Assembly: GCF_021533215.1 (NCBI RefSeq)
Contig: NZ_JAJNKA010000003.1
Location: 372,001-436,000 of the forward strand
Direction: 5' to 3'
DNA length: 64,000 bases
Source: Portibacter lacus
GTDB taxonomy: Bacteria > Bacteroidota > Bacteroidia > Chitinophagales > Saprospiraceae
The notes beneath the pieces were generated by a model that searched no databases, was not told the DNA's origin, and worked only from the letters and a program-made list of their open reading frames with translations. The position numbers and the translations under genes were made by a program. This document shows, one piece after another, positions 36,013 through 44,982 of this stretch (the stretch's first letter is position 1; each line of letters begins with the position of its first letter).

Positions 36013-36906
36013 TTAGTATTCCCAAAGATCGTGTTCGAAATTGAATAGATCGTTTTTAATCTTTTCACTTTCCAGAAGAATATCAATTCCTCTTTCATCA
36101 CTTTCTTCAAAGTAATCTTGAAGTCTTAAGTCAAGAACATTAGATTGCTTGTAGATATAACTAGCGAAGATTCTTGCTTCGAATAAATCGTACCAAGTCA
36201 TCGGCGCACTATCATTAGAATCGTTGAATACTTGGAACTTAGATAAAGACTCTCTTATTTGTGGGTAGTAAACCCAGAATAAAGGAGCTTCATACTTGAA
36301 CATTCCAGTTTCTTCATCATACTCTTCTTTAATCGGAGCGATTCCTAAGATTCTAACTCTTAATCTTGAAGTTTCTTCATCAAAGAACCAAAGTTCCTTA
36401 ACTCTGTACCTTTTAATATCTTCCCAGTTGATCTCCTCTGTTGTAATTTTAATCTGCTCCTCGTAAGTTTCAGGATCAAAAACAACTGAAGTATCTACTC
36501 TATTAAGAATTTGAATTAACTCATCACTTTCGATGATTTCTGTAAAACGATCATCTCTGAAAACGTTAATATCACCATCATTTGCTAATTCTTGAATAAT
36601 AGAAAAGAAAGACTTTTCTGGGTAACGAAATACTAGATTTCTTTTTTCTCTTGTATCAATGATTCTCCAGATTCTTTTTTCCCAAGCAATATCAGCTTCT
36701 CTGATCGGCTCATAAGGAAGAACTCTGTTTTCTACCATTAGTCGTTTTTCAACAACTCCATCAAGGAATACTTCACTTGCTGGTTCACTTGACTCTGTAA
36801 TAATTTCCTCTGCACGTTGTGCTTGAGAAACGTTCACAGATCCCACAACCAATAGAAGTAGTAAGATAGAATTTAATAATTTAAGAGCAATTTTCATCTT
36901 TTTCAA
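36013..36906 (-). CDS. gldN: Gliding motility / type IX secretion protein GldN (PorN)
   Basis: This 297-aa periplasmic protein has a signal peptide ending near SQAQ (residue 30). It is rich in aromatic and charged residues, with the family-typical stretches READIAWEKRIWRIIDTREKRN, FFSIIQELANDGDINVF, WFFDEETSRLRVRILGIAP and APLFWVYYP. GldN and the lipoprotein GldK form the ring of the T9SS under the outer membrane. It lies directly after gldM in the conserved porP-K-L-M-N order. A terminator follows. Confidence 0.95.
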   Translation of the reverse strand: MKKMKIALKLLNSILLLLLVVGSVNVSQAQRAEEIITESSEPASEVFLDGVVEKRLMVENRVLPYEPIREADIAWEKRIWRIIDTREKRNLVFRYPEKSFFSIIQELANDGDINVFRDDRFTEIIESDELIQILNRVDTSVVFDPETYEEQIKITTEEINWEDIKRYRVKELWFFDEETSRLRVRILGIAPIKEEYDEETGMFKYEAPLFWVYYPQIRESLSKFQVFNDSNDSAPMTWYDLFEARIFASYIYKQSNVLDLRLQDYFEESDERGIDILLESEKIKNDLFNFEHDLWEY

Positions 36907-36962
36907 ATTTGGATTATAAAGTGGATGTTCTTATTAGAGTAAGAACATCCAAAATCTATATT

Positions 36963-38531
36963 TTATTTTATATTAAACACCATTGTATTCAACTCTCTAG
37001 GAGCTGGATCACCAGGACATGTACATTTTACATTCTCGAAGTAGTAAGTATCACCAGGCTTAGCCTTAGCAATTATACTTGCTGTCTGTCCACTGTACTT
37101 AGTTCCAGGATTAACTGCGAATTCAGGATCTTGTCTTTTCGCAACTCTAACCACTCTGTAACCTTTAATAGTACATCGTGCATCAAAATCGAAATTTTGA
37201 AGATCAGCAAAAACACCTTGTTGAGCCTTGAACTCACCTGCTCCCATAGAACCACCTGCTTGCTTACTTAGCTTAGCAATCGGATCAGGAATTCTTTTCA
37301 CTCTAAAATCTTTAGAAGCATTAAGTCCTGGAGCAGTTACATTGATTTTTGCGAATTCTCCTTTTTTAGTTGGAGAACTTACATTCACTGTATATGTTCC
37401 GTCGCCATTCTTCTTGATTTTAGCTCCACCTGCTCCACCAGCACTAACTTTGATTTGTCCAGAAGCAACACCTGCAGCTGAAACTTCAACTGGGTTATCA
37501 ACTCCGATGTAAAAAACATTCATTTTAGCAGCCGAAACAGAAACTGATCTTTCACCTACTTCATATTCGAAAGTTTTTCTAAATGTCTGAACTTCATCAG
37601 TAACTGGATTCTTGATACTTGCAACAGCGTCAAACTTCTTGATTCCTACAGAACTTGCAGTTTGTTCGAAAGTTGCAATTCCTTCAGAGTTAACAGGTAA
37701 AGATCTACCATCTACACTAATACTAATTCCTGTTTTAGAATCGGCACCAGCGAAAGCTGATAAAAATACATCTGTTTTAAATTTCTCTCCTTTAATCACG
37801 TATGATTTTTCAGGAGCAGAAACTACTGTGAATTTATCAAGTACTACATCAGTAGTCGTTCCTACTTTACCAGCAAGGTAATTTAAGAATGAAGATTCCG
37901 TAGACTTCACATCATTTTGAAATTTTCTAAAGATAGGAAGAGTTGCTTGAAGCGGCATATGATCAAAATTCATATGAGACCAAGAAGCTTTTCCTTTGTC
38001 TTGCCAAGTTTTATCATCGATATTAACAGCTATATTTTGTTCAAAAGTAGCTCTATCAGTAGAATCAACTAACAATAAAATTTCATTTTTGTAATCAAGC
38101 AATGCTTGCTTTAATTTTGCTCCATTTCCTTCTTCTACAAGATATCTAGTTGTGATATCCATATTTTTCTTACCCATAAGATCATCTGTCTGAGCGCCTG
38201 TTTCTTCATCCATTACCCACCCTTTAGTGGCTTCAACCATGTCGTCCATGATTTTCTGGATATCAGCATTCATTTGAGTAGACAGCTGTCTTGCTGGATC
38301 TATACGCTCAGCATAAGTTGCTAAGGATTCTTTCTTTTTAGCACCATCTATGATCGCTGGTATGATGGCAGCATTAGATTGCTCTAGAGCAGTATTCGAC
38401 TTAATTAAACCTTTATCTACAATTTTAAATGCGTTAAAGATCTCAGCGGATACATTTAGAGCCAACATTGCCGTCAGTACCAGATACATGATGTTAATCA
38501 TCAACTGGCGCGGTTCCTTTGGTATTGACAT
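36963..38531 (-). CDS. gldM: Gliding motility / type IX secretion motor protein GldM (PorM)
   Basis: The 522-aa protein has one N-terminal membrane helix (RQLMINIMYLVLTAMLALNVSA, residues 8-29 region) followed by a long periplasmic part. That part holds a helical bundle and several Ig-like beta domains (KFTVVSAPEKSYVIKGEKF and so on), ending with a TYYFENVKCTCPGDPAPREL segment. GldM dimers pair with GldL to form the proton-motive-force-driven motor that powers T9SS and gliding. Order and spacing (36 bases after gldL, 56 bases before gldN) match other Bacteroidota. Confidence 0.96.
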   Translation of the reverse strand: MSIPKEPRQLMINIMYLVLTAMLALNVSAEIFNAFKIVDKGLIKSNTALEQSNAAIIPAIIDGAKKKESLATYAERIDPARQLSTQMNADIQKIMDDMVEATKGWVMDEETGAQTDDLMGKKNMDITTRYLVEEGNGAKLKQALLDYKNEILLLVDSTDRATFEQNIAVNIDDKTWQDKGKASWSHMNFDHMPLQATLPIFRKFQNDVKSTESSFLNYLAGKVGTTTDVVLDKFTVVSAPEKSYVIKGEKFKTDVFLSAFAGADSKTGISISVDGRSLPVNSEGIATFEQTASSVGIKKFDAVASIKNPVTDEVQTFRKTFEYEVGERSVSVSAAKMNVFYIGVDNPVEVSAAGVASGQIKVSAGGAGGAKIKKNGDGTYTVNVSSPTKKGEFAKINVTAPGLNASKDFRVKRIPDPIAKLSKQAGGSMGAGEFKAQQGVFADLQNFDFDARCTIKGYRVVRVAKRQDPEFAVNPGTKYSGQTASIIAKAKPGDTYYFENVKCTCPGDPAPRELNTMVFNIK

Positions 38532-38566
38532 TTTATAATATTTTTTTTGTTAGCGAATGGTGTGAA

Positions 38567-39163
38567 TTACGATCTTGCAGCTGGTGCACTAAAAGCACTT
38601 AATACATTACCGTAAACTGAATTCAAAGAAGTTAAATTTCTGTTCAATGAAACCATTTGCTCTTTATACATTTTCGTATCTTCCACTGTATCATTAAGGG
38701 TTGCCATTGCTTCATTCATTCTTGAATAGAAGTTGTGCATAGATTTAAGTTGCTCTGAAGTTTCAGAAAAATCTACTTCTTGAAGAGATTTAAGAGCACC
38801 TAAACTTTTAGACATAGATTGTAATTCATCAAGCATTCCGCCTAATTTGTTATCTACTGATTCTCCATCTAGAGGTTTGAAAGATTCTACAGAACTTCCA
38901 CCGCCTGCTGCAAGAGGAGATAAATTTGCGTTATAATTGTCTAATCCTGGGTATAATTTTTCCCAATAGTAATCTTTCTCAGGGCCAATAATTCCAAGAA
39001 AAGCGAATAAAATTGCTTCAGTTACTAGACCTACGGTAATCATAGTTCCACCCCAAGGCTCACTATTAATTTTTCCTAATGCACCCATCATTACTGCTGC
39101 TGCACCTAAACCGATTATAAGGTTTTTAAAATACTTGAAACCCTTTGATTTTAAGAAACTCAT
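38567..39163 (-). CDS. gldL: Gliding motility / type IX secretion motor protein GldL (PorL)
   Basis: The 198-aa inner-membrane protein has two membrane helices (about residues 14-30 and 38-58), with a glutamate inside the second (TVGLVTEAILFAFLGI), the residue believed to carry protons in the GldLM motor. A cytoplasmic, mostly helical tail follows (LDELQSMSKSLGALKSLQ). It is typical in length for GldL and lies between gldK and gldM. Confidence 0.95.
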   Translation of the reverse strand: MSFLKSKGFKYFKNLIIGLGAAAVMMGALGKINSEPWGGTMITVGLVTEAILFAFLGIIGPEKDYYWEKLYPGLDNYNANLSPLAAGGGSSVESFKPLDGESVDNKLGGMLDELQSMSKSLGALKSLQEVDFSETSEQLKSMHNFYSRMNEAMATLNDTVEDTKMYKEQMVSLNRNLTSLNSVYGNVLSAFSAPAARS

Positions 39164-39236
39164 TTTTATAAAATTTAAAAGTTAGTTGAATAAATAATGT
39201 TAATAAATGATCAATAATATATTGACTTTGAGCTTT

Positions 39237-39253
39237 GTACCGATAAACGGTAC
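39237..39253. promoter_or_regulatory. Short hairpin between gldK and gldL
   Basis: GTACCG-ATAAA-CGGTAC is a perfect 6-bp stem with a 5-nt loop in the 166-base gap between gldK and gldL. It may act as an mRNA processing or partial termination site that sets the higher level of lipoprotein over motor protein; this is inference. Confidence 0.35.
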
Positions 39254-39329
39254 TAATAATGAGTTGGCATTTTTTATACTCAACAAAGCGCTACAGCTGA
39301 ACGAAACGCCCTGTTATATTAGTATGTTT

Positions 39330-40568
39330 TTATTTGAAATCATTGATAGAACGTCCTAGGTACGTAAGCGCACATCTAAAACCTATGTATGATTTAGTAG
39401 TATCTTGAAATTCCCAATGTCTTGTTCCAGTCTGGATGAAATATGAAATATCTTTCCATGATCCACCTCTAAGAACTTTTCTTTTTAAAACATCTGGGTC
39501 GTCTTCTTTAGCATCGTACTTCATGTCTGGGTTCAAATCATGTACAAAGCTATAAGCGTTTGGCTCGTATGCAGTTTCTGTCCATTCAGCAACGTTTCCA
39601 GCCATACAGAATAATCCATAATCGTTAGGAAAGTAAGCATCAGCAGGAACTGTTGTCATTCCACCATCTTCTGGATAGTTTCCTCTTCCTGGTTTGAAGT
39701 TTGCTAATAAACAACCTTTCGCGTTTCTTACATAAGGTCCACCCCATGGGTATGGTGAAAGGTCTTTACCACCTCTAGCAGCGTATTCCCACTCACTTTC
39801 AGTTGGTAATCTGTATGCTTCAGTATTTACACCGCTATCATTATACTTATTGTATAATTCTGATCTCCAGTGACAAAATGCTTTAGCCATTTTCCAGTTC
39901 ACACCTACTACAGGATAATCATCAAATGCCGGGTGCCAGAAATAATTTCTTGCAAATGGCTCATTGTATGAATATGTGAAATCTCGAATCCATGCTAAAG
40001 TATCAGGATATATATTTACTTCATCTCTGTTGATAAGAGAAGCTCTATTAATATTTTCTCTGCTTGCAGCTTTCTGCCAATCAACCCACTCGTAAGCATA
40101 ATTCATCTGACGAGTATCTAATTCTCTTTTACCACCAAAAGCCATATCGCCTTGGAAGTACATTTCATCTAATGTTTCATCGGTCCAATCTATCTCATAG
40201 TCCCAATCTAATTTTTCATTTCCATAATCATCTTCTGTGAAATCACCTAAGATTGTATGTGCGATAGAATCTTTTACCCAGTGAACGAATTGTCTGTATT
40301 CGTTATTAGTAATTTCTGTATCATCCATAAAAAATCCGGAAATAGAGATGGCTTTTGGCCTTTGTGTGTATGTTGAAAACACATCTTGATCACTTTGTCC
40401 TATGTGAAGGGTTCCCGATGGTATGTAAACCATACCGTAAGGGTTAATGCCGCTCCAAGAGGGTCTGTCAAGTACACCTGTTAATTCACCGTAATTGCTG
40501 CTTCCACATGAAGACATAATTAAGACAACTGAGGCGAATAAAACTAGAGAATTTACAATCTTTTTCAT
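39330..40568 (-). CDS. gldK: Type IX secretion / gliding lipoprotein GldK (PorK)
   Basis: The 412-aa lipoprotein has signal MKKIVNSLVLFASVVLIMSSC with lipidated cysteine 21. The rest is a formylglycine-generating-enzyme (FGE-sulfatase) fold with the usual blocks: FFMDDTEITNNEYRQFV, YRLPTESEWEYAARGG, NVAEWTE, VLRGGSWKD and YIGFRCA. GldK builds the outer-membrane-associated ring with GldN. It is not expected to be a sulfatase activator despite its fold. A -7 element lies immediately before the ATG, separate from the porP promoter. Confidence 0.96.
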   Translation of the reverse strand: MKKIVNSLVLFASVVLIMSSCGSSNYGELTGVLDRPSWSGINPYGMVYIPSGTLHIGQSDQDVFSTYTQRPKAISISGFFMDDTEITNNEYRQFVHWVKDSIAHTILGDFTEDDYGNEKLDWDYEIDWTDETLDEMYFQGDMAFGGKRELDTRQMNYAYEWVDWQKAASRENINRASLINRDEVNIYPDTLAWIRDFTYSYNEPFARNYFWHPAFDDYPVVGVNWKMAKAFCHWRSELYNKYNDSGVNTEAYRLPTESEWEYAARGGKDLSPYPWGGPYVRNAKGCLLANFKPGRGNYPEDGGMTTVPADAYFPNDYGLFCMAGNVAEWTETAYEPNAYSFVHDLNPDMKYDAKEDDPDVLKRKVLRGGSWKDISYFIQTGTRHWEFQDTTKSYIGFRCALTYLGRSINDFK

Positions 40569-40572
40569 TTTT

Positions 40573-40580
40573 CAAACTTA
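40573..40580 (-). promoter_or_regulatory. -7 element (TAAGTTTG) at the gldK start, implies near-leaderless mRNA
   Basis: An exact TAnnTTTG match on the minus strand followed by AAAA and the ATG. The predicted transcript starts one base before the start codon. A small GGACC/GGTCC hairpin (40600-40617) lies just upstream. Confidence 0.5.
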
Positions 40581-40745
40581 GTTTCTACTGCAAGTTTATG
40601 GACCGTCTTAAAGGTCCGAAATACAATCTTTTAATTAACTACCTAATTAGTAGACGCTTTTTAAAGTAAAAGCCACTAACCTAACGGCATAAAATTTTCT
40701 TTATTATTGATTTTAACTTTTTTTAAAAAAAAGTGGAGGAGAATT

Positions 40746-41702
40746 TTAGAGATACCTGGGATTATAAATAATCTTTGGTGGTAATCCTGCTCCGATCAAT
40801 TTATTCAGGTTATAGTTTAATAAAATTTCATGCGTTCCATCGTGACTGGACCTTAATGACGAAAGCCCGATATCATAAGCATATGATAGGGTGTAATGTT
40901 CATTAAATTGCCATCCGGCCATGATTATTAATGCATCCAATGATCTTGAATTATAACCTCGTAATCCTAGACCTCCAAAAACATTGCCAGATAATTTCGC
41001 CATTGCCGCCACGTCGATTTGAGTTTGGACCATATCGGACCGAACAAGAAGGGAGGGTGCAATCACAATATTATCGGTAATATCAATATTGGATTCTGCA
41101 TAAAAATTTATATAAGGTACCAGTTCTACCTTTGTATCACTGATAGTAATATTCGTTTTGGGGAATCTTGAAATTGATGCTCCTACTTCAAATAAATTCC
41201 CAATAAAATAGACACCCACTCCATAGAGCACCCCTACACCACTTTCATTTAATTCAGAAAGGATCGGATCTTCATGTGAAATGGTTGTTCCTTCATAGAT
41301 GCCTTGTGGAGTTTTTAACAAAGAACCATTCAATGTACTTTGTATAATTCCAGTTTTAATTCCGCCGGAAAACAAACCTATGGAAGTTTCTAATACATAG
41401 TTATAGGACACCGTCCCCAAAGTATTATTAAAATAACCTATTTGCTCGTTCGCGACATTAACACCAATTGCTCCATTTAAATAGTACAAGGGTAGATGCG
41501 CATTTACATTTTGAGTTCGTGGTTGAGTAGGTAATTCATTCCACTGAGAACGATATATACCTGTAATATTGAGTGAGTAATCGAACCCTGCATATGCGGG
41601 ATTCATTTGGTATTTATTTAACATGAATTGGCTAAACTGCATAGGCTGCTGGGCGGCAGCAACAGTTGAAAAAAATAAAAAAATAATGAGAAATCTACTC
41701 AT
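40746..41702 (-). CDS. porP: PorP/SprF-family type IX secretion outer-membrane protein
   Basis: This 318-aa protein has a signal peptide (MSRFLIIFLFFSTVAAAQ) followed by the family opening QPMQFSQFMLNKYQMNPAYAGF. Many amphipathic strands follow (NITGIYRSQWNELPTQPRTQ and others), as expected of an outer-membrane barrel with 14 or so strands. PorP-like proteins anchor or help deliver T9SS substrates, often of type B, such as the 1639-aa protein in this window. It is the first gene of the porP-gldK-gldL-gldM-gldN series, as in Porphyromonas. Confidence 0.93.
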   Translation of the reverse strand: MSRFLIIFLFFSTVAAAQQPMQFSQFMLNKYQMNPAYAGFDYSLNITGIYRSQWNELPTQPRTQNVNAHLPLYYLNGAIGVNVANEQIGYFNNTLGTVSYNYVLETSIGLFSGGIKTGIIQSTLNGSLLKTPQGIYEGTTISHEDPILSELNESGVGVLYGVGVYFIGNLFEVGASISRFPKTNITISDTKVELVPYINFYAESNIDITDNIVIAPSLLVRSDMVQTQIDVAAMAKLSGNVFGGLGLRGYNSRSLDALIIMAGWQFNEHYTLSYAYDIGLSSLRSSHDGTHEILLNYNLNKLIGAGLPPKIIYNPRYL

Positions 41703-41903
41703 ATATTCTAATTCAGGTTTAAATAGCCAATATACTCTTTAACGCTTAGTTGCATTAAAAGTTATTATGATTTATAAAAATGAGGATTTTTTATTGATTT
41801 ATAAAACTTTTAATTTTAAATATTCCCAATCTTATTAGAATTTCAAGCTAGACTTCAGGCTTTTCTGCCAGTTTATCTCTACAATAATTTCCTAATAATA
41901 TGT

Positions 41904-41915
41904 TCTACATGTAGA
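41904..41915. promoter_or_regulatory. 12-bp palindrome upstream of porP
   Basis: TCTACATGTAGA is a perfect palindrome in the 247-base gap between porP and the hydrolase gene, about 200 bases before porP. It could bind a dimeric regulator; the distance is large and chance occurrence in this AT-rich gap cannot be ruled out. Confidence 0.2.
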
Positions 41916-41949
41916 CTCTAACATTGACCATTATAAAAAAAATCACTTC

Positions 41950-42714
41950 TTAAATCTCAAGAATCAAACCATCCCATGCTGGAAAAACGCCTTCCGGTAA
42001 ATCTTGCTCCCATTCTGCAACAGGGCCAAGATCATGTGAAAAATGGGTCAAATAGGTTTTTTCCGCTCCTATTTTCTTTGCCATATCTAAAGCTTCACTT
42101 AAGGTCAAGTGAGAATGATGCGGCCCTCTTCTCAGCGCATTAAGTACCAACACTTTCAGCCCCTTCAACTTTGTAAATTCTTCCTCAGGAATAGTCTTCA
42201 CATCTGTTAAATAACAAAAATCCTCTATTCTATACCCAAGAATAGGTAACGTCCCGTGGTGTAATCTAACTGGCTGAATATTGACTCCTCCAATCTTAAA
42301 TACTTCAGAATCGTTAATTGTTGTCAATAAAAATTGTGGAATTCCTGGATAAGGATGTGGAATAAATGCGTACTGAAACCGAGCCTTCACTTCATCAAGC
42401 ACACGTTGCTCTCCAAAGATCGGCATATCTTGCTTTTGAAAAAAATTAAACGGTCTCAAATCATCAGCTCCTATCATGTGGTCATTGTGCTCATGTGTTA
42501 GCACTACCGCATCAAGCCTACTAACCTTTTCCCTAAGCATTTGTTGTCTGAAATCAGGTCCTATATCTATACATATGTTCATGCCATTCACCTCCACAAA
42601 AGCAGAAGTCCTTAATCGCTTATCTTTCGGGTTTTCTGAAACACAAGCCGAACATGTACATGCAATAACAGGAATACCTTGTGATGTCCCTGTGCCAAGA
42701 AAGGTTATTTTCAT
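41950..42714 (-). CDS. Metallo-beta-lactamase-fold hydrolase (PhnP-like)
   Basis: The 254-aa protein begins ITFLGTGTSQGIPVIACTCSAC, with the cysteine pair typical of PhnP-like phosphodiesterases. It has the metal motif THEHNDH near residue 75, HHGTLP and THFSHDLGP near the C-terminus as further ligands. PhnP acts on cyclic phosphodiesters in phosphonate breakdown, but Bacteroidota members occur without phn genes, as here, so the substrate is open. It overlaps the 76-aa gene upstream by 4 bases (ATGA). Confidence 0.9.
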   Translation of the reverse strand: MKITFLGTGTSQGIPVIACTCSACVSENPKDKRLRTSAFVEVNGMNICIDIGPDFRQQMLREKVSRLDAVVLTHEHNDHMIGADDLRPFNFFQKQDMPIFGEQRVLDEVKARFQYAFIPHPYPGIPQFLLTTINDSEVFKIGGVNIQPVRLHHGTLPILGYRIEDFCYLTDVKTIPEEEFTKLKGLKVLVLNALRRGPHHSHLTLSEALDMAKKIGAEKTYLTHFSHDLGPVAEWEQDLPEGVFPAWDGLILEI

Positions 42715-42941
42715 TTTTGTTTTTCAAATATTCCTTCACCAATATTTAGCTGCGGAATGATTTCCTGAAGTGCGTTAATTCTTCCTTCAGTATCAAAGAA
42801 TTTATTGACCACAATAATGTTTGACTTATTGACAATACAATACCCAGACTTAAATTGCCCCTTTTCGTAAATTAACTTAAAATCGTGATCAGCAAGATAC
42901 TGTTCCATTTTTTTAAGATTATTCTTAGTATATTTTATCAT
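42711..42941 (-). CDS. Small conserved protein coupled to the PhnP-like hydrolase
   Basis: This is a 76-aa soluble basic/acidic protein: an N-terminal helix (KYTKNNLKKMEQYLADHDF), then strands with KGQFKSGYCIVNKSNIIVVNKFFDTEGRI. The block GQFKSGYCxVxxxxxIVxNKFFDTxGRIN is a pattern I recognise from Bacteroidota genomes at the same place, next to this hydrolase, without known function. The 4-base overlap and conserved pairing suggest a shared role. Confidence 0.75.
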   Translation of the reverse strand: MIKYTKNNLKKMEQYLADHDFKLIYEKGQFKSGYCIVNKSNIIVVNKFFDTEGRINALQEIIPQLNIGEGIFEKQK

Positions 42942-42957
42942 AATTAAGCTTATCTCT

Positions 42958-42965
42958 TAATTTTG
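42958..42965 (+). promoter_or_regulatory. -7 element (TAATTTTG) for the barrel protein, implies a very short leader
   Basis: An exact TAnnTTTG match. The start site would be near 42969, three bases before the ATG at 42972. The alternative TTG start at 42963 overlaps the element and is unlikely. Confidence 0.5.
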
Positions 42966-42971
42966 TGGCTC

Positions 42972-43583
42972 ATGAATATTGCAAAAATAATATTTTTAAG
43001 TTTATCCTTATCTACTTTTGCTTCTGGACAGTCCTTTTTTAAAGGAAGCGTTGTCTTCGGAGCTAATGCGTCTCAAATAGATGGCGACTTATTAGCAGGT
43101 TATCATAAAATCGGATTGACAGGTGGAGTAAAAGTTGAATTTCCTGTAAGCTCTGTTTTGGACTTAGGAATTGAGTTTTTATATAGCCAGCGTGGTTCCA
43201 GATCACAAATCATCAGGAATCAATTCTCGCCAGTCTCTAAAATCAATATTAACTATATAGAACTGCCTTTAATTCTGAAATGGAGTGACTGGTGGATAGA
43301 AGATGAAGCGTATTACAAGTTCAATATTCATGGTGGAATTTCAAATGGTTACTTAATTTCCTCTGATTTTGAAGATAGTCCCGTATCTTCGAACGGGAAA
43401 ATAAATAGTTACGATATTGGATTTCTATTAGGCACAGGTTTCGCATTTACTAAAAACTGGACCCTGACCTTGAGATATAATAGATCTATTAATACTTTAT
43501 ATACTATCGATACTGCAACAACAGGAACAGTTAAAGGACTTATCGGTTACTTTATTACCTTAAGGGCAGAATATTCATTTTAA
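42972..43583 (+). CDS. Outer-membrane beta-barrel protein (PorT/OmpX-like, porin family)
   Basis: This 203-aa protein has a signal MNIAKIIFLSLSLSTFASGQ and then alternating strands ending in aromatic residues (GVKVEFPVSSVLDLGIEFLYSQRGS, LTLRYNRSINTLY, YFITLRAEYSF at the C-terminus). Length and pattern fit an eight-stranded outer_membrane_beta-barrel domain. It shares the order of motifs with the protein at 51274 (DGD..GY..G, then a strand ending YSQRGS or YDQGSR), so they look like paralogues. Function unknown. It is the first gene of a likely operon with the lipoprotein and ppx. Confidence 0.8.
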   Translation: MNIAKIIFLSLSLSTFASGQSFFKGSVVFGANASQIDGDLLAGYHKIGLTGGVKVEFPVSSVLDLGIEFLYSQRGSRSQIIRNQFSPVSKININYIELPLILKWSDWWIEDEAYYKFNIHGGISNGYLISSDFEDSPVSSNGKINSYDIGFLLGTGFAFTKNWTLTLRYNRSINTLYTIDTATTGTVKGLIGYFITLRAEYSF

Positions 43584-43592
43584 ATCTACTTG

Positions 43593-44078
43593 ATGAAAAA
43601 ATTTATTGCATTACTTCTATTTGTTTCTTTCCTTGCTTGCAAAGAGAACAAAACGCAAGTTGTAGCTGAAAATGCACCTAGCCAGCCAGCAACGACGACG
43701 GCAAATATTCCGCCAGCTATTCCCTCAGACATCCTAATTAATCTGTATGAAAATTGTGATTTTATAGATTTTATCTTTCCGAATCTTCCATTCAGTATTT
43801 CACAAGAAGACAAAGCCTCTATCCAGCAGACACTGAGACACATTAATAATGTTCAGCCTACTGAATTTGATCCGCAGTGTCCATATTTTGCTCAGCAAAT
43901 CTTCCAAGAAAACGGTGAGATCGTTCTGGATGCTAAAATATTCTTCCAGAAAGGCTGTACTTATTATCTGTTTTATGAAGATGGAGTCGTGAAGTATAGT
44001 GGTAGTTTCACCAATGAAGGTATTTTATTTTACAACAATATTTTACAAGAAGCAGAGAAGATCAGAGCGAATGGATAA
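43593..44078 (+). CDS. Putative lipoprotein of unknown function
   Basis: The 161-aa protein starts MKKFIALLLFVSFLAC with lipidated cysteine 16, then a low-complexity linker (APSQPATTTANIPPAIP) and a folded domain with three cysteines. The ATG at 43593 is used; the TTG just before it only adds one methionine. It ends 8 bases inside the ppx gene, so translation is coupled. I do not recognise the domain, but the pairing with an exopolyphosphatase-like gene may be meaningful. Confidence 0.7.
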   Translation: MKKFIALLLFVSFLACKENKTQVVAENAPSQPATTTANIPPAIPSDILINLYENCDFIDFIFPNLPFSISQEDKASIQQTLRHINNVQPTEFDPQCPYFAQQIFQENGEIVLDAKIFFQKGCTYYLFYEDGVVKYSGSFTNEGILFYNNILQEAEKIRANG

Positions 44079-44982
44079 ATACGCGGCATTGGACTTAGGT
44101 ACCAATACCTTTCACCTTCTGATTGCTTCTTTTAATAGCGACAATCAGCTTATAGAGCACTTTCGAAAACGCGAATATATTCATCTCGCCCAAGACGGAA
44201 TAGAAGAAATTGGACAAGAACCTTATGATAAGGCGATTGCATGTATTAAGGATTTCACAGAAATTCTATCGTTTTATGATATAAAAGAAGTCGCTTGCTC
44301 AGGGACTGCAGCATTAAGAACTGCGAAAAATGGACCAGATCTCGTTCATGCTATTAAGGAAATTTCTGGAATAAAAGTCAATGTTATAGACGGAATTACC
44401 GAAGCAAAGTATATCTACGAAGGAGTTTCTTTAGCTATTCCTGAAACGAAGGAAGGAAATCACCTTATCATGGATATCGGTGGTGGTAGTGTTGAATTCA
44501 TTGTTATCAAAAATGGACATTTCTACTGGAGTAATAGTTACCCAATAGGCATTGCTGTTCTGAAACGTCACTTTCACAAAACCGAACCAATCAGTCGTGA
44601 TGAAATCATGCTAATCAACCAATATATTAGGGATGAAATAGGGAAACTACTCTATATCTGCCGCAGGATTAATTTCACGAGCTTAATAGGCGCTTCAGGT
44701 TCTTTCGAAGTATTATCAGAAATGGTGCATTCCGATAAAAACAAACTTTATGTAGACATCAGCATCGATCATTTCACTGATTTTTATGAAGAGGTTATTC
44801 ACCAAAATCTAGAAGAACGTCTCGCAAGACCAGATATCCCTGCTGACAGAGCTGCACTTATTATTGTTGCTTTCCAACTTATCCAATTTATCCTTTCTCA
44901 TACAAAATGTGATCATATCACGGTGAGCAAATATGCGATGAAGGAAGGTATGCTTGGATCGCTACGGAACTTGGAGGAATAA
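44071..44982 (+). CDS. ppx: Ppx/GppA-type phosphatase, short form
   Basis: This 303-aa protein of the ASKHA fold begins MDKYAALDLGTNTFHLLIASF, with the phosphate-1 loop, and has IMDIGGGSVEFIVI as phosphate-2 near residue 135. It contains only the two catalytic subdomains, without the C-terminal HD-like extension of E. coli Ppx. The reaction may be hydrolysis of polyphosphate or pppGpp. The start at 44071 is set by the conserved N-terminus; it overlaps the lipoprotein stop. Confidence 0.9.
   Translation: MDKYAALDLGTNTFHLLIASFNSDNQLIEHFRKREYIHLAQDGIEEIGQEPYDKAIACIKDFTEILSFYDIKEVACSGTAALRTAKNGPDLVHAIKEISGIKVNVIDGITEAKYIYEGVSLAIPETKEGNHLIMDIGGGSVEFIVIKNGHFYWSNSYPIGIAVLKRHFHKTEPISRDEIMLINQYIRDEIGKLLYICRRINFTSLIGASGSFEVLSEMVHSDKNKLYVDISIDHFTDFYEEVIHQNLEERLARPDIPADRAALIIVAFQLIQFILSHTKCDHITVSKYAMKEGMLGSLRNLEE

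Noticed and set aside
40705-40740. ACTTTTTTTAAAAAAAAGT as terminator of porP
   Set aside because: The stem is purely A/T; it is more likely a simple low-complexity run, so I did not list it.
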